Positions 34,041 through 43,277 are shown, counted from the first letter of the stretch. The stretch is DNA of 64,000 nt from Burkholderia aenigmatica (GCF_902499175.1 NZ_CABVQC010000022.1:1-64000); one strand, 5' to 3'. A program made the numbers and translations. Notes: generated by a model from the letters alone, not told the origin.

Positions 34041-34916
34041 CTATCGATAGCGGTCGAACGACGCAGCGATCTCGGCGGTGACCGCCCGAACGCGCGCCGT
34101 CCGGTTCAGGTCCGTATGCGACACGAGCCAGACCTGATACGGCACGGCACGCGTCCTGTCGGGCCAGATTCGCACGAGCGAATCGTCTTCTTGCGCCATA
34201 TACACGGGCAGTTCGCCGATGCCGATGCCCGACCGGATCGACGTCGCCAGCATCAGGCTCGAGCTGACTTGCGCAACGATACGCCCGCGTTCCATCGACT
34301 CGCCGCACAGCGTGTGTGCCTGATTGGACGTGATGGAAGGCTGGTAGACCACCAGGTCATGCCCGTCGAAAGCCGATCCGGTCGCGGGCGCACCATGTGC
34401 ATCCAGATACTCGCGACTCGCGAACAGCCCGACCTCCCACTCGGCCAGCTTCCGGCGGACGAGATCGGGGTTTTCCGGCATCACGGTTCGAATCGCGAGA
34501 TCCGCATCGCGGCGGGTCAGGTTCAGCACCTGCACGGACGTCGTCAGGATCACGTGTATCGCGGGGCATGTCCGTCGCAACACCCGTATCGCGGGAATGA
34601 CGAAATCCATCGCCAGCGAATCGGTCGTCGTCACCCGAACCTCGCCTTCGAGCCGGTCGTCCGAGCCGTGGACGCGCCGCTCGAAGTCACTCGCCGCTTG
34701 CTCCATCGCTTCCGCGGCCTGCAGCGAATGCTCGCCGATCGGCGTCACGACATAGCCGGACGACGTCTTGAGAAACAGCTTCGCGCCCAGCGCTTTCTCC
34801 AGCGCCGTCAGGCGCCGCCCCACGGTAGCCTGATCGACATCGAGCACGACTGCGGCCTCGCGCAGCGTCCCGGCGCGATGAACTGCCAGAAAAACGCGGG
34901 CATCGTCCCAGTTCAT
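34041..34916 (-). CDS. LysR-family transcriptional regulator
   Basis: A 291-residue regulator. The N-terminal winged HTH reads MNWDDARVFLAVHRAGTLREAAVVL, then DVDQATVGRRLTALEKALG, and the C-terminal periplasmic-binding-like effector domain starts near residue 90 (LEGEVRVTTTDSLAMDFV). I start at ATG 34916, the common LysR N terminus, instead of 34943, which lacks a ribosome site. It is convergent with the Bcr/CflA exporter and has a 387-base upstream gap facing the Tat/cytochrome operon. It could control that operon divergently, the usual LysR arrangement, but nothing in the sequence proves this. Confidence 0.9.
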   Translation of the reverse strand: MNWDDARVFLAVHRAGTLREAAVVLDVDQATVGRRLTALEKALGAKLFLKTSSGYVVTPIGEHSLQAAEAMEQAASDFERRVHGSDDRLEGEVRVTTTDSLAMDFVIPAIRVLRRTCPAIHVILTTSVQVLNLTRRDADLAIRTVMPENPDLVRRKLAEWEVGLFASREYLDAHGAPATGSAFDGHDLVVYQPSITSNQAHTLCGESMERGRIVAQVSSSLMLATSIRSGIGIGELPVYMAQEDDSLVRIWPDRTRAVPYQVWLVSHTDLNRTARVRAVTAEIAASFDRYR

Positions 34917-35303
34917 GGTTAACGTTCTCTCTCGGTAAAGCATGTTTGCATTCGTGGGGCGAAATTATACAAGTCGATCCTCTACTCCCCATCGCACATA
35001 ATCAGTCATCCCTATCAACAGGACGAGCAACTTGCCGACGGAAACCGGAGCCGTCCGCTGGAAACCCCTCAACAACCCGGCAATCCCCCAAAAGCCTGTT
35101 GCAACATTCGCACCGATGGTGGTTGCAGCGATCACACCGCCGCCGCCCTCCCGCCGAATCATCAGACCCTCGAATATCTCCCATCCGATATCGCGATTTT
35201 CCGTATCGAACGCGCGCCGCTAGACTGGCTACGCATTCGCGACGCCGCATCGTCGTACGGCAACGCGTCGCGCCCCCACAAAAACGATTCCGGGAGATAA
35301 GCC
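34917..35303. promoter_or_regulatory. Divergent region between LysR gene and Tat/cytochrome operon
   Basis: About 390 bases, less GC-rich than its surroundings, with no supported gene. The sequence CGATATCG-like stretch near 35187-35200 (ATCCGATATCGCGAT) is a possible LysR-type target. It must hold the promoters of the LysR gene and of the operon at 35304. Confidence 0.45.
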
Positions 35304-36095
35304 ATGTCCGACCGGCATGCGCGCCGAGGCGCGCTCAAGACACTCGGCCTCGCGGCCGGCACTGCGCTGCTCGCCGCCGCGCGCCACGCTCACGCCGCCG
35401 CGCCCGACACCGGCGCGCTGCTGTCCGGCGGCGCCACGCACCTCGCCGACCTCACGCGCCGCCTCGCGGCCGCACCGCGACGGCGCGACTTCAAGACGGT
35501 GCCGATGATCCTCGAACGTCCCGACCAGTGGGATCACGCGGCGCTCGCCGAAGTGACCGGCTACCGCGGCGGCCCGAAGCAGGTGTGGGACAACACCGAG
35601 CTCGGCGGCCCGTGGCTGAACCTGATGCGCAATTCGCTGAACGCGCAGATCTGGTCGTACCGCCATCCGGATTTCCTCGTCGTATCGGCCACGCACGGCA
35701 GCGCGCATCTCGCGCTGTTCGACCAGGCCGCATGGGACAAATACGGCCTCGCGAAATTCGCCGGCGCCGCGTTCCCGACCAACACGCTGCTGGACGCGAA
35801 GCCTGCGCAATCGAAGGGCGCGCAAGACCACGAGTTGCCCGACGGCGCGTTCTCGTCGCACGACAACAGCCTCGCCGCACTGCAGCAGCGCGGCGTCGTG
35901 TTCCTGTCGTGCCATAACGCGATCTGGGAACTCGCGGAACGCCTCGACGGCGCGAACGCGAATCCCGACAAGCTGCCGCTCGATGCGCTCGCGGCCGACC
36001 TGACCAACCACGTGATCCCGTCGGCCATCGTCACGCCGGGCGCGGTCGGCACGCTGCCCGAACTGCAGCAGGCCGGCTTCACGTACGCAAAATGA
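35304..36095 (+). CDS. Tat-exported protein of unknown function, first gene of a cytochrome operon
   Basis: A 263-residue protein with a twin-arginine-type signal (HARRGALKTLGLAAGTALLAA, cleavage near AHA, residue 33). The mature part has FKTVPMILERPDQWDHAAL, GGPKQVWDNTELGGPWLNLMRNSLNAQIW, a FLVVSATHGSAHLALFD strand-turn block and FLSCHNAIWELAERL. The last resembles the central Cys-containing helix seen in DsrE-like sulfur-relay folds, but I hold that weakly. Proteins of this sort are often labelled 'transcriptional initiation protein Tat', a misleading name based on the signal. ATG at 35304 has GGGAGAT. It overlaps the next gene by ATGA. Export folded by Tat together with cytochromes suggests a periplasmic redox role. 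Confidence 0.78.
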   Translation: MSDRHARRGALKTLGLAAGTALLAAARHAHAAAPDTGALLSGGATHLADLTRRLAAAPRRRDFKTVPMILERPDQWDHAALAEVTGYRGGPKQVWDNTELGGPWLNLMRNSLNAQIWSYRHPDFLVVSATHGSAHLALFDQAAWDKYGLAKFAGAAFPTNTLLDAKPAQSKGAQDHELPDGAFSSHDNSLAALQQRGVVFLSCHNAIWELAERLDGANANPDKLPLDALAADLTNHVIPSAIVTPGAVGTLPELQQAGFTYAK

Positions 36096-37159
36096 GCCCC
36101 GCGATGACATCGATCCCCCTGCAACTGCAACTGCAACCGCCATCGCGTCGCCGTCGGCGCACGCTGCGCGCCGTGCTGGCAGCGTGGCTCTGCTGCGCGT
36201 CGGCCCTCTCGCTCGCCGCGCCTGCCGCGACCGTCTTTCCGCCCTGGCAGGACGGCCGCAACAACGACGCGACGCACCGTGGCCTCGAATTCACGGTGCC
36301 GCAGGTCGACGTGCTCGCCGATTTCCACGGCGACCTCACCGCGCCGAAGCTCGTGCTGTTCGTCGGCGGCAACTATTTCTTCGCGATGGCGCCGCTCGTC
36401 GCGAAGTTCGAGGAAGACCATCCCGAATACCGCGGCCGCATCTACTGGGAAACGATCCCGCCCGGCCTGCTCGTGAAGCAGATCCAGGCGGGCGGCACAA
36501 TCACCGTCGGCAACATGACGTGGACGGTCAAGCCCGATGCGTATTTCGCGGGCCTCGGCAAGATCAACGGGCTGATCGCGGACGGCACGCTCGCCGGCCC
36601 GGCCGTGCCCTATGTGACGAACCAGCTGGCGATCATGGTGCGCGCCGGCAATCCGAAGCGGATCACGTCGCTGAACGACCTCGCGCGGCCCGACGTGCAG
36701 CTTGCGATGCCCAATCCGGCATTCGAAGGCGTCGCGCGGCAGATCCGCGCGTCGCTCGTGAAGGCCGGCGGAGACGCGCTCGCACGTACCGTCTACGACG
36801 ACAAGGTGCGCACCGGCACGACCGAGCTCACGCACATCCATCATCGGGAAACGGCGTTATTTCTGATGCAGGGTCGCGCGGACGCGGGCGTGCTGTGGCA
36901 ATCCGAAGCGGCGTTCCAGGAACAGGTCGGGCATCCGCTGATGCACATCGACATTCCGGCCGAGCAGAATACGACGGCGATCTATGCGGGGGCGATGGTG
37001 AAGGACGCACCGCATCCGGAAGCCGCCCGCGCATGGCTCGCGTTCATCCGGTCGCCGGAGGCGTTCCGGATTTTCCAGCGCTACGGCTTTGGCCGATACG
37101 ATGCGGCGGCACCGGCGCAGCACCTCGCGCCGGAGCAGAAGCAGCCCGACGCGGGCTGA
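36092..37159 (+). CDS. ModA-like periplasmic solute-binding protein without ABC partners
   Basis: A 355-residue type 2 periplasmic binding protein. Signal anchor or peptide at about residues 22-44 (LRAVLAAWLCCASALSLAA), preceded by an Arg-rich run. The core resembles extracellular molybdate/tungstate or oxyanion binding proteins (SBP_bac_11 group): VLFVGGNYFFAMAPLVAKFEE, the two-lobe crossing YVTNQLAIMVRAGNP, LARPDVQLAMPNP, and FLMQGRADAGVLWQSEAAFQE. ATG at 36092 shares its TG with the stop of the preceding gene. No permease or ATPase gene is in the operon, so it may act as a periplasmic carrier or donor to the cytochromes rather than in classic uptake. An ATG at 36104 is an alternative start. 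Confidence 0.82.
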   Translation: MSPAMTSIPLQLQLQPPSRRRRRTLRAVLAAWLCCASALSLAAPAATVFPPWQDGRNNDATHRGLEFTVPQVDVLADFHGDLTAPKLVLFVGGNYFFAMAPLVAKFEEDHPEYRGRIYWETIPPGLLVKQIQAGGTITVGNMTWTVKPDAYFAGLGKINGLIADGTLAGPAVPYVTNQLAIMVRAGNPKRITSLNDLARPDVQLAMPNPAFEGVARQIRASLVKAGGDALARTVYDDKVRTGTTELTHIHHRETALFLMQGRADAGVLWQSEAAFQEQVGHPLMHIDIPAEQNTTAIYAGAMVKDAPHPEAARAWLAFIRSPEAFRIFQRYGFGRYDAAAPAQHLAPEQKQPDAG

Positions 37160-37219
37160 CCGCGCGGCCGCCCCGGCAGTCCGGCGGCGCGTACGCGAAC
37201 GACAACAAGGAGGGGACAC

Positions 37220-37906
37220 GTGAACGATACGGTGGACACACCGCGACGCCGGTTTGCGCCGCTGCTGCTCGCGGCAGCGGCGCTGCTGGCCGGCCACGCG
37301 CGCGCGGACGACGCGACGCTCGGCAAGACGATCGCCACACAGGGCACGACGACGGGCGTCGCCGCATGCATCGGCTGCCACGGCAGCCAGGGCGAGGGCA
37401 ACGCGGCGGCCGGCTTCCCGCGCCTCGCGGGCACCCACGCCGCGTATCTGTCCGCGCAGCTTGCCGCGTTCGCGGACGGCAGCCGCCAGAACCCGGTCAT
37501 GCAGCCGCTCTCGAAAATGCTGACGCCGCACGAGCGCGACGCGGTATCCGCGTACTTCGCGAGCCTGCCCGCGCCGGCCGGCATCGTCGCGACCGACGAC
37601 ACGTCGATCGATCCGGCGAACACCGGCGCGTGGCTCGCGACGCGCGGGCGCTGGTCGCAGGGCCTGCCCGCGTGCGCCCAGTGCCACGGCCCGGGCGGCC
37701 TCGGCGTGGGCACCGCGTTTCCGCCGCTCGCGGGCCAGCCTGCCGCCTACATCGCCGGCCAGTTGAACGGCTGGAAACACGGTACGCGCCCGCCCGGGCC
37801 GATGGCGCTCATGCCGGCGATCGCCGGCAAGCTGTCCGACGCCGACATCGACGCGGTGGCCGCCTACTACGCGCGCGGCGGCGCAGCACAAGGAGACAAG
37901 CAATGA
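37220..37906 (+). CDS. Dihaem periplasmic c-type cytochrome (cytochrome c4-like)
   Basis: A 228-residue exported protein with two class I cytochrome c domains. After a signal peptide (PLLLAAAALLAGHARA, to about residue 29) the first haem motif is CIGCH (about residues 50-54) and the second CAQCH (about 151-155), each followed by PRLAGTHAAYLSAQL or PPLAGQPAAYIAGQL and a late Met ligand region (PVMQPLSKML, and PMALMPAIAGKL). This duplicated layout is that of cytochrome c4. GTG at 37220 has AAGGAGG at 37207-37213. Its stop overlaps the start of the next cytochrome gene, so the two are coupled. It is expected to shuttle electrons between the TsdA-like protein and a terminal oxidase. Confidence 0.9.
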   Translation: MNDTVDTPRRRFAPLLLAAAALLAGHARADDATLGKTIATQGTTTGVAACIGCHGSQGEGNAAAGFPRLAGTHAAYLSAQLAAFADGSRQNPVMQPLSKMLTPHERDAVSAYFASLPAPAGIVATDDTSIDPANTGAWLATRGRWSQGLPACAQCHGPGGLGVGTAFPPLAGQPAAYIAGQLNGWKHGTRPPGPMALMPAIAGKLSDADIDAVAAYYARGGAAQGDKQ

Positions 37907-38838
37907 TCGACCGCACGACGCTGATCCGCCACGCCCGCGCGGCCCTGCTCGGCGCGGCCTGGATGCCCGCGCTCGCGTGCGCGGCCGCCCTGCAGGACGC
38001 ACCGGCCGCCGCTTCCGCACCCGCGCCGGCTGCGATGGCGGCGGCCGCCAAACCCTTCGCGCCACCCGCCGAATCCGCGATACCCGCCGACGAGTTCGGC
38101 AAGACCGTGAAGCTCGGCGAGCAGATCTTCCTGCACACGCCCGAGTTCGCAGGCAAGTACGTCGGCAACAAGCTGACCTGCGCGAGCTGCCACCTCGACG
38201 CGGGCCGCCGGCCCGATTCGAGCCCGATGTGGGCCGCGTACCTGCTGTATCCGGCGTACCGCAGCAAGAATGGCCACGTGAACACGTTCGCCGAGCGCCT
38301 GCAGGGGTGCTTCCGTTACAGCATGAACGGCAAGGCGCCGCCGGCCGGCGACCCGATCCTCGTCGCGCTCGAAACCTATTCGTACTGGCTCGCGAAGGGC
38401 GCGCCGGTCGGCACGAAGCTGCCGGGGCAGGGTTTCCTGAAACTGCCGCCGCCCGCGCAGAAGGCCGACTATGCGCGCGGCGCCGCCGTCTACACGCAGC
38501 ACTGCGCGCTGTGCCACGGGGCGGACGGCCAGGGGCAGTCGAGCGGCGACAAGGCCGTCTTCCCGGCGCTGTGGGGCGCGCGGTCGTTCAACTGGGGCGC
38601 GGGGATGGGCGACATCCGCAATGCAGCCGGCTTCATCAAGGCCAACATGCCGCTCGGGCTCGGCGGCACGCTGACCGATCAGGAGGCATGGGACGTCGCG
38701 ACCTTCATGGACAGCCACGAACGTCCGCAGGACCCGCGCTTCACGGGCTCGGTGCAGGACACGCGCGCGAAGTTCCACAATTCGCCCGATTCGATGTACG
38801 GGCTCAGCGTGAACGGGCGCGTGCTCGGCGCGCCGTGA
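37903..38838 (+). CDS. TsdA-like dihaem cytochrome c, possible thiosulfate dehydrogenase
   Basis: A 311-residue exported dihaem cytochrome. The signal peptide spans about residues 1-26, then an Ala/Pro-rich linker. Haem motif one is CASCH in NKLTCASCHLDAGRRPDSSPMWAAYLLYP; haem motif two is CALCH in YTQHCALCHGADGQG. Between them, RLQGCFRYSMNGKAPP holds a conserved-looking Cys that could be the unusual Cys axial haem ligand known in TsdA-type thiosulfate dehydrogenases; ETYSYWLAKGAPVGTKLPGQGF also fits that family. ATG at 37903 overlaps the preceding stop and has AAGGAGA at 37890-37896. Thiosulfate or tetrathionate chemistry is the leading guess, but the substrate is not proven. Confidence 0.85.
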   Translation: MIDRTTLIRHARAALLGAAWMPALACAAALQDAPAAASAPAPAAMAAAAKPFAPPAESAIPADEFGKTVKLGEQIFLHTPEFAGKYVGNKLTCASCHLDAGRRPDSSPMWAAYLLYPAYRSKNGHVNTFAERLQGCFRYSMNGKAPPAGDPILVALETYSYWLAKGAPVGTKLPGQGFLKLPPPAQKADYARGAAVYTQHCALCHGADGQGQSSGDKAVFPALWGARSFNWGAGMGDIRNAAGFIKANMPLGLGGTLTDQEAWDVATFMDSHERPQDPRFTGSVQDTRAKFHNSPDSMYGLSVNGRVLGAP

Positions 38839-38881
38839 CGCAGGCGCCGTGCCGGCCATCCGGCCCGCACGGCCTGCCCGT

Positions 38882-40804
38882 TCACGGATGCCAGCGATAC
38901 ACGATCATGCTCGTGCCGTTGTAGTTGTCCTTCGTGATCACGTATTCGCCGGTCGAGCGCAGATACGCGCGGATCCCGTACATCGAGTCGACGTCGTTGC
39001 CGACGTCCATCGCCAACGTGTTCGAGTTGGTCAGCGTCGTGACGAGCGCGCCCGTGTTGAGATCGAACACGTCGACGTTCGGCACGGTGTGCACATAGCC
39101 GACGAACAGGTAGTGGCCGGCCGCCGCGATCGATTTCGGGTTCGCACTGGTCAGGTTGATCACCGGGTTCGGCGCGGTCGTGTTGCCGTTCTTCCAGCCG
39201 TGATAGACCTCGATGTGCCCGTTCATCGCGGTCCAGTCCCAGTTGTTCGCGAGGCCCTGCGCGAGAATCATCGTGTCGCTGTCTGCCTGGTAGACGATGC
39301 GCGTGGTCGGCGCCACGGTGCTCGGCACGGGCGTCGTCACCGGCTTGCCCCATGACGGCTTGCCGGTCGCGTCGAAGCCCGTCATCGGATAGCGGGTAAT
39401 CGCGTTGGAGCCGTTCAGCCCGGCCCATACATCGCCGTTGCCATCGATATCGAAACCGGTCGTGACCTGCAACGTCGTGTTGAACGGCTTGCCCGGCAGC
39501 GAGCCCGCCGGATTCGCGATGTAGCCGGTCGCCGGCGTGAAGTAATAGAAATTGAAGTTGCCGGGATTCTGGCCCGACGCGACGAGAATCCGGTTGCCGC
39601 CGACCATCACGAGCTGGCCGAAGTGCTGGCCGCGCTGATAGTCGTTCATGTCGAGACGCGGATCCTTCGGATAGGTGAACGGATCGACCGTGTTCGCGAC
39701 GAACGTGCCGCCCGCCGAGCCCGTGTACACGTTGTTGCCGCTGTAGAAGAACGCGCCGTCCGTCGCCGGGTCGGGTGCGGCGATCGCCTCGAAGTTCAGC
39801 GCCTGCAGCTTCCATTGCAGCGCGCCCGTCGGGCTGTACGAATGCAGGTCGGTGCTGCCGTTGCGCCCGAGATCCCAGCCGCCGCCCCACGCGTTGTTGA
39901 GCACGTACAGGTTGCCGCCTGAATCCTTGCCGATGCCGACCACGCGCGTGAAGCGCTTGTCGCCCACCTGCCCCTTGATGCCCGAGGTCGTGTCGAGATA
40001 GCCGCCCTGCACGCCGAACGTGCCGATCTGCTGCGGCAACCCGGCGAGGCTGTAGATCTTGATGTTCATGTCGCGGCCCTGGTCGCCCACCAGCAACTGC
40101 CCCGTCGACGCGTCGAAATACAGCGCCGACGGCCGCGCGCCGGCCGCCATCTGGATCGTGTTCATCAGCGTGCCGGTCGCGCTGTACTGCACGACCACGC
40201 CCGCGCCCATGCGCGCGACCCACAGGTTGCCCGCCGCATCGAGCGCCAGCGCGCCGGGCCCGGTCACGCCGATGTCGCGCTGCCAGACGCCGTCGGTCGT
40301 ATACACACGCACGCGGTTGCCGTAGAAATCGCTCGCGTACAGCAGGTTGCCGGCCGTCGCGAGGCCGGTGATCACGTCCGGGTTCGGGAGGCCCGTCCAC
40401 GTGCTGACCGGGATGCGCAGGTCACGCTTGTTCGTGCTGCGGTTGTAGCGGCCCACCGAGCCGCTGCCGAAGGTGCGGTTGTAGCCGAGCGCGACGAAGA
40501 TCGACGTCGCGTTGCCGGTAATCGCGCCGCCCTGGAATTCGTCGTGGATGCCGATCGTGCCCATCGGCTGGCCGTTCTGGTAGAGCGCGACGCCGCCCGC
40601 GTTCTCGTCCCAGCGCGACGCCGTGTAGATCACGCCCTCGGGCGCGACCCACATCGAGCGCGCCGCATTGCCGACGTGCTGGGCCAGCGTGCCGTACGTG
40701 TTCGCGAGCCAGTCGGTCGAGTATTGCACCTGCGCGTGACTCGCCGGCGCCAGCATCGCCATGCACATTCCCAGCAACGCCGCCCGAATTTGTTTCATTG
40801 ACAT
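38882..40804 (-). CDS. Secreted NHL-type beta-propeller protein
   Basis: A 640-residue exported protein. The signal peptide (KQIRAALLGMCMAMLAPASHA) ends before QVQYSTDWL. The mature chain is made of repeating four-strand blades of NHL or SMP-30-like wording, for example ITGLATAGNLLYASDFYGNRVRVY, ALALDAAGNLWVARMGAG, PSALYFDASTGQLLVGDQG, VVGIGKDSGGNLYVLNN and FDIDGNGDVWAGLNGSNA; the last blades are less regular. There is no catalytic signature, no anchor and almost no cysteine. I start at ATG 40804, with GGGAG 8 bases upstream; an ATG at 40798 is possible. It is a lone gene, convergent with the cytochrome operon. Role unknown; extracellular binding or scaffold function is typical for such propellers. 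Confidence 0.8.
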   Translation of the reverse strand: MSMKQIRAALLGMCMAMLAPASHAQVQYSTDWLANTYGTLAQHVGNAARSMWVAPEGVIYTASRWDENAGGVALYQNGQPMGTIGIHDEFQGGAITGNATSIFVALGYNRTFGSGSVGRYNRSTNKRDLRIPVSTWTGLPNPDVITGLATAGNLLYASDFYGNRVRVYTTDGVWQRDIGVTGPGALALDAAGNLWVARMGAGVVVQYSATGTLMNTIQMAAGARPSALYFDASTGQLLVGDQGRDMNIKIYSLAGLPQQIGTFGVQGGYLDTTSGIKGQVGDKRFTRVVGIGKDSGGNLYVLNNAWGGGWDLGRNGSTDLHSYSPTGALQWKLQALNFEAIAAPDPATDGAFFYSGNNVYTGSAGGTFVANTVDPFTYPKDPRLDMNDYQRGQHFGQLVMVGGNRILVASGQNPGNFNFYYFTPATGYIANPAGSLPGKPFNTTLQVTTGFDIDGNGDVWAGLNGSNAITRYPMTGFDATGKPSWGKPVTTPVPSTVAPTTRIVYQADSDTMILAQGLANNWDWTAMNGHIEVYHGWKNGNTTAPNPVINLTSANPKSIAAAGHYLFVGYVHTVPNVDVFDLNTGALVTTLTNSNTLAMDVGNDVDSMYGIRAYLRSTGEYVITKDNYNGTSMIVYRWHP

Positions 40805-41274
40805 GAATAATGCTCCCGAACATTCAATTGTCGACACTGTAAATCGCGGCGCATGAAATATTGGTGATTCCGGCTAAAGTGCATTCGCCGTCACCCCGAA
40901 TTATTCACGCCGTTCCTTTTGCCGTCCGGCGCTTTTCCGTCAACGATGGTCAAACCCGCTCACCGCGCCGCAACAGCTGGCCGGCCGCACGGTTTCAGTG
41001 CTTTTTCCCCGGCATTTTCTTCCGGGCCGATCAATGCACATGCGTCATTTTTTCTGAAATGTCCGCATTGCCTTTTTCATTCCCCGGAATGGGCTCAATG
41101 ATTACAAATCGAAATTAAAATGAAAGGAGAAAAATATTATCCGGCGCAATCGCGTTGTCGCGATTCAGCGCAGCGGCATGCGGCGGAAGAAAGGGAAGAA
41201 GGAAGGAAAAAGCGGGAGACGGCAAAGCAAACCAGAACCGCGCGCCGGCCATGCCGGCACGCGGCCGCGATCGA
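40805..41274. promoter_or_regulatory. AT-richer gap upstream of the beta-propeller gene
   Basis: About 470 bases with no supported gene. The stretches 40805-40880 and 41030-41160 are notably less GC-rich than the neighbours and probably include the propeller gene's promoter. The far end is a purine-rich run (41170-41230) beyond the GFA gene's stop. Confidence 0.45.
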
Positions 41275-41706
41275 TCAGCTCGCGTCGTCGAACGTCGGGC
41301 CGTCCCAGCCGTCGACGAATTTCGGCAGCGCGTCGACGACGTCGATCACGCGATGCCGGTAGAACAGGTGCATCGTCGGCTGCAGGTCGCCGGGCAACTG
41401 CCCGCCGTGCGCACGCGCGGCCAGGCTGTTCGGCACGACACGCATGCCGAGCCGGTTGGTGCCGAACACGATCTCGCCGCACGACGCACAGTACGTGCGC
41501 GACATCGACTTCGCCGGATGCGGGAACGTCGCGTGGCCGCCTTCGACGGCCACCTGCTCCGGCGGCCACGCGGTCGCGGACAGCACCGGCGTGCCGTAGA
41601 AATCGCGGCAGGTCGCGCAATGGCAGTTCGCGCGCGCCGCCGGCTCGCCGCGCAGCGTCACGGTGACGGTGCCGCACAGGCAACTCGCGGAATGCGTTCG
41701 GGTCAT
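41275..41706 (-). CDS. GFA-family (glutathione-dependent formaldehyde-activating type) zinc protein
   Basis: A 143-residue protein of the GFA/CENP-V fold. Zinc-binding cysteines are in the canonical order: SCLCG (residues about 8-12), CHCATCRDFYGTPV (about 29-32) and YCASCGEIVFGTN (about 72-75). The C-terminal HLFYRHRVIDVVDALPKFVDGW is also family-typical. I start at ATG 41706, with GAGGAGA upstream, instead of 41754. Most GFA proteins are not proven to act on formaldehyde, so the name describes the fold only. It stands alone, 75 bases beyond the porin start on the other side. Confidence 0.9.
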   Translation of the reverse strand: MTRTHSASCLCGTVTVTLRGEPAARANCHCATCRDFYGTPVLSATAWPPEQVAVEGGHATFPHPAKSMSRTYCASCGEIVFGTNRLGMRVVPNSLAARAHGGQLPGDLQPTMHLFYRHRVIDVVDALPKFVDGWDGPTFDDAS

Positions 41707-41781
41707 GTCGTCTCCTCGAAGAAAGGAGGCGACAGTATAGGAGCATGCGGGCAACGTTGCAGCCGCAACGATCGCTGCGCG

Positions 41782-42975
41782 TCAGAACTTCTGGCGCAGG
41801 CCGAGGCTGACGATGGCCTGCGACCGCGAATCGGACGAGTGGCCGTTCGCCTTGTCGGACACCGACGCGGTCGCCGCCACCGGCCGGCCCATCGCGTCGA
41901 GCGTCATGCCCGACGCATGCTGGTACGCGCCGAGCAGGTACACGCTGGTGCGCTTCGACAGGTCATAGACGGCGCCGAGCGTGACGTTGTGATACTGCGC
42001 GCGGTCGTCCACGCCATCGACATCGCTGCCGCGCGTGTAGCTGTAGCCCGCGAACAGTTGCGTCTGCGGGCGCACGTTCCAGCGCGTGAACACGCCCACG
42101 ACGTTGAACGTCGCGTGGCCCGTGAACAGCGACTGGCCGCCGCTGCGGTACTGCACGTTGCTGTAGTCCACGCCGACGACGGCCGGGCCGAAGTCGTAGG
42201 TCGCGCCGGTCGCGATGATCTGCTGCGATTGCGCGCTCGCATAGCCTTCGTTGATCGACGAGTTGAACAGCCCGTCGTCGGTGCTCTGCCACTTGCCGGT
42301 CGTCGGGTCGGTCGCGCCCGTCTTGCTGTTGTCCGAACGCTCGAAGCCGACCCCGACGCGCAGCGGGCCTGCCGCGTAACCGGCGCCGACGCTCCACGTG
42401 TTGCGCTGCTTCATGCTGCCCGGCTGGCTGCCGAAGCCGTACAGCGCGCCGAACGTGAAGCCCGAGTAGTTGGCGCTCGTGTACTTGATCGAGCTGTCGA
42501 CACGCGCGGTCTGGTCGAGGTCGTCGATATCGCCTGGGTGCGCGCCGAAGCCGCCGATGTACGACGATGGGCCGACCGGGCTCACGAAGTCGTCGAGCGA
42601 CGTGTACTGGCGGCCGAGCGAGACGGTGCCGTAGCGATCGCTGCCGAGACCGACGAACGCCTGGCGGCCGAACTGGCGGCCGCCCTGGCCCGACGTGCCG
42701 TTCGTGATGTCGAAGCCGTTCTCGAGGACGAACAGCGCGCGCAGCCCGCCGCCGAGATCCTCGGAACCCTTGATGCCCCAGCGACTGCCGGACAGGTTGC
42801 CGGTCGTGAGCGCGACGTCCGAATGGCCAGTGTACGCGCCCGCCGAGCCGACCCGCTCGTTGCTGCGATAGGTCACGCCCGCATCGACGATGCCGTACAG
42901 CGTGACGGAGCTTTGCGCGGCGGCGATGCCCGCGAGCGAGAGCAGCAGCGGGGCTGCAATCAGTTGCTTGTTCAT
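41782..42975 (-). CDS. Outer-membrane porin (Burkholderia trimeric type)
   Basis: A 397-residue porin. The signal peptide (MNKQLIAAPLLLSLAGIAAA) precedes QSSVTLYGIVDAGVTY, the family start. Then come RWGIKGSEDLGGGLRALFVLENGFD, GGRQFGRQAFVGLGSDRYGTVSLGRQYTS and a SLGLRQKF end with terminal Phe. The ribosome site GGAGAC lies somewhat far upstream of ATG 42975. The gene sits alone between the GFA gene and a LysE exporter on the other strand. No operon partner indicates its substrate. Confidence 0.94.
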   Translation of the reverse strand: MNKQLIAAPLLLSLAGIAAAQSSVTLYGIVDAGVTYRSNERVGSAGAYTGHSDVALTTGNLSGSRWGIKGSEDLGGGLRALFVLENGFDITNGTSGQGGRQFGRQAFVGLGSDRYGTVSLGRQYTSLDDFVSPVGPSSYIGGFGAHPGDIDDLDQTARVDSSIKYTSANYSGFTFGALYGFGSQPGSMKQRNTWSVGAGYAAGPLRVGVGFERSDNSKTGATDPTTGKWQSTDDGLFNSSINEGYASAQSQQIIATGATYDFGPAVVGVDYSNVQYRSGGQSLFTGHATFNVVGVFTRWNVRPQTQLFAGYSYTRGSDVDGVDDRAQYHNVTLGAVYDLSKRTSVYLLGAYQHASGMTLDAMGRPVAATASVSDKANGHSSDSRSQAIVSLGLRQKF

Positions 42976-43277
42976 GATTGTCGTGTCTCCGGGCGGTGAA
43001 CCCGTTGTTCTGGCTGTCAGTTGCGAGTAGCGCGCGGGCGGCGAGATCCACCGGCGGTGCGAGGCCGGTGACGCGCGCGCGGCGGCGCGGCGGGTATGCC
43101 CGCTGCGGCCGTCATGGTAAATGGAACCGGTTCCGGTCGAAAGCGGAATAATGAAAACAGTTTGTTTCCAAAATCGAGATAGTGGAACGGGGGCCGTATG
43201 CGCCGTGCGCCGTCCCTGTACAGCCCGGGCGGGCGCAGCCGATAATCGAACGCGCGCCGCCCATCGGGAGAGCCTTC
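42976..43277. other. Divergent gap between porin and LysE exporter
   Basis: About 300 bases, with an A/T-richer patch at 43125-43190 (AATAATGAAAACAGTTTG) that may contain the porin promoter. No gene or clear operator is seen. Confidence 0.4.
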
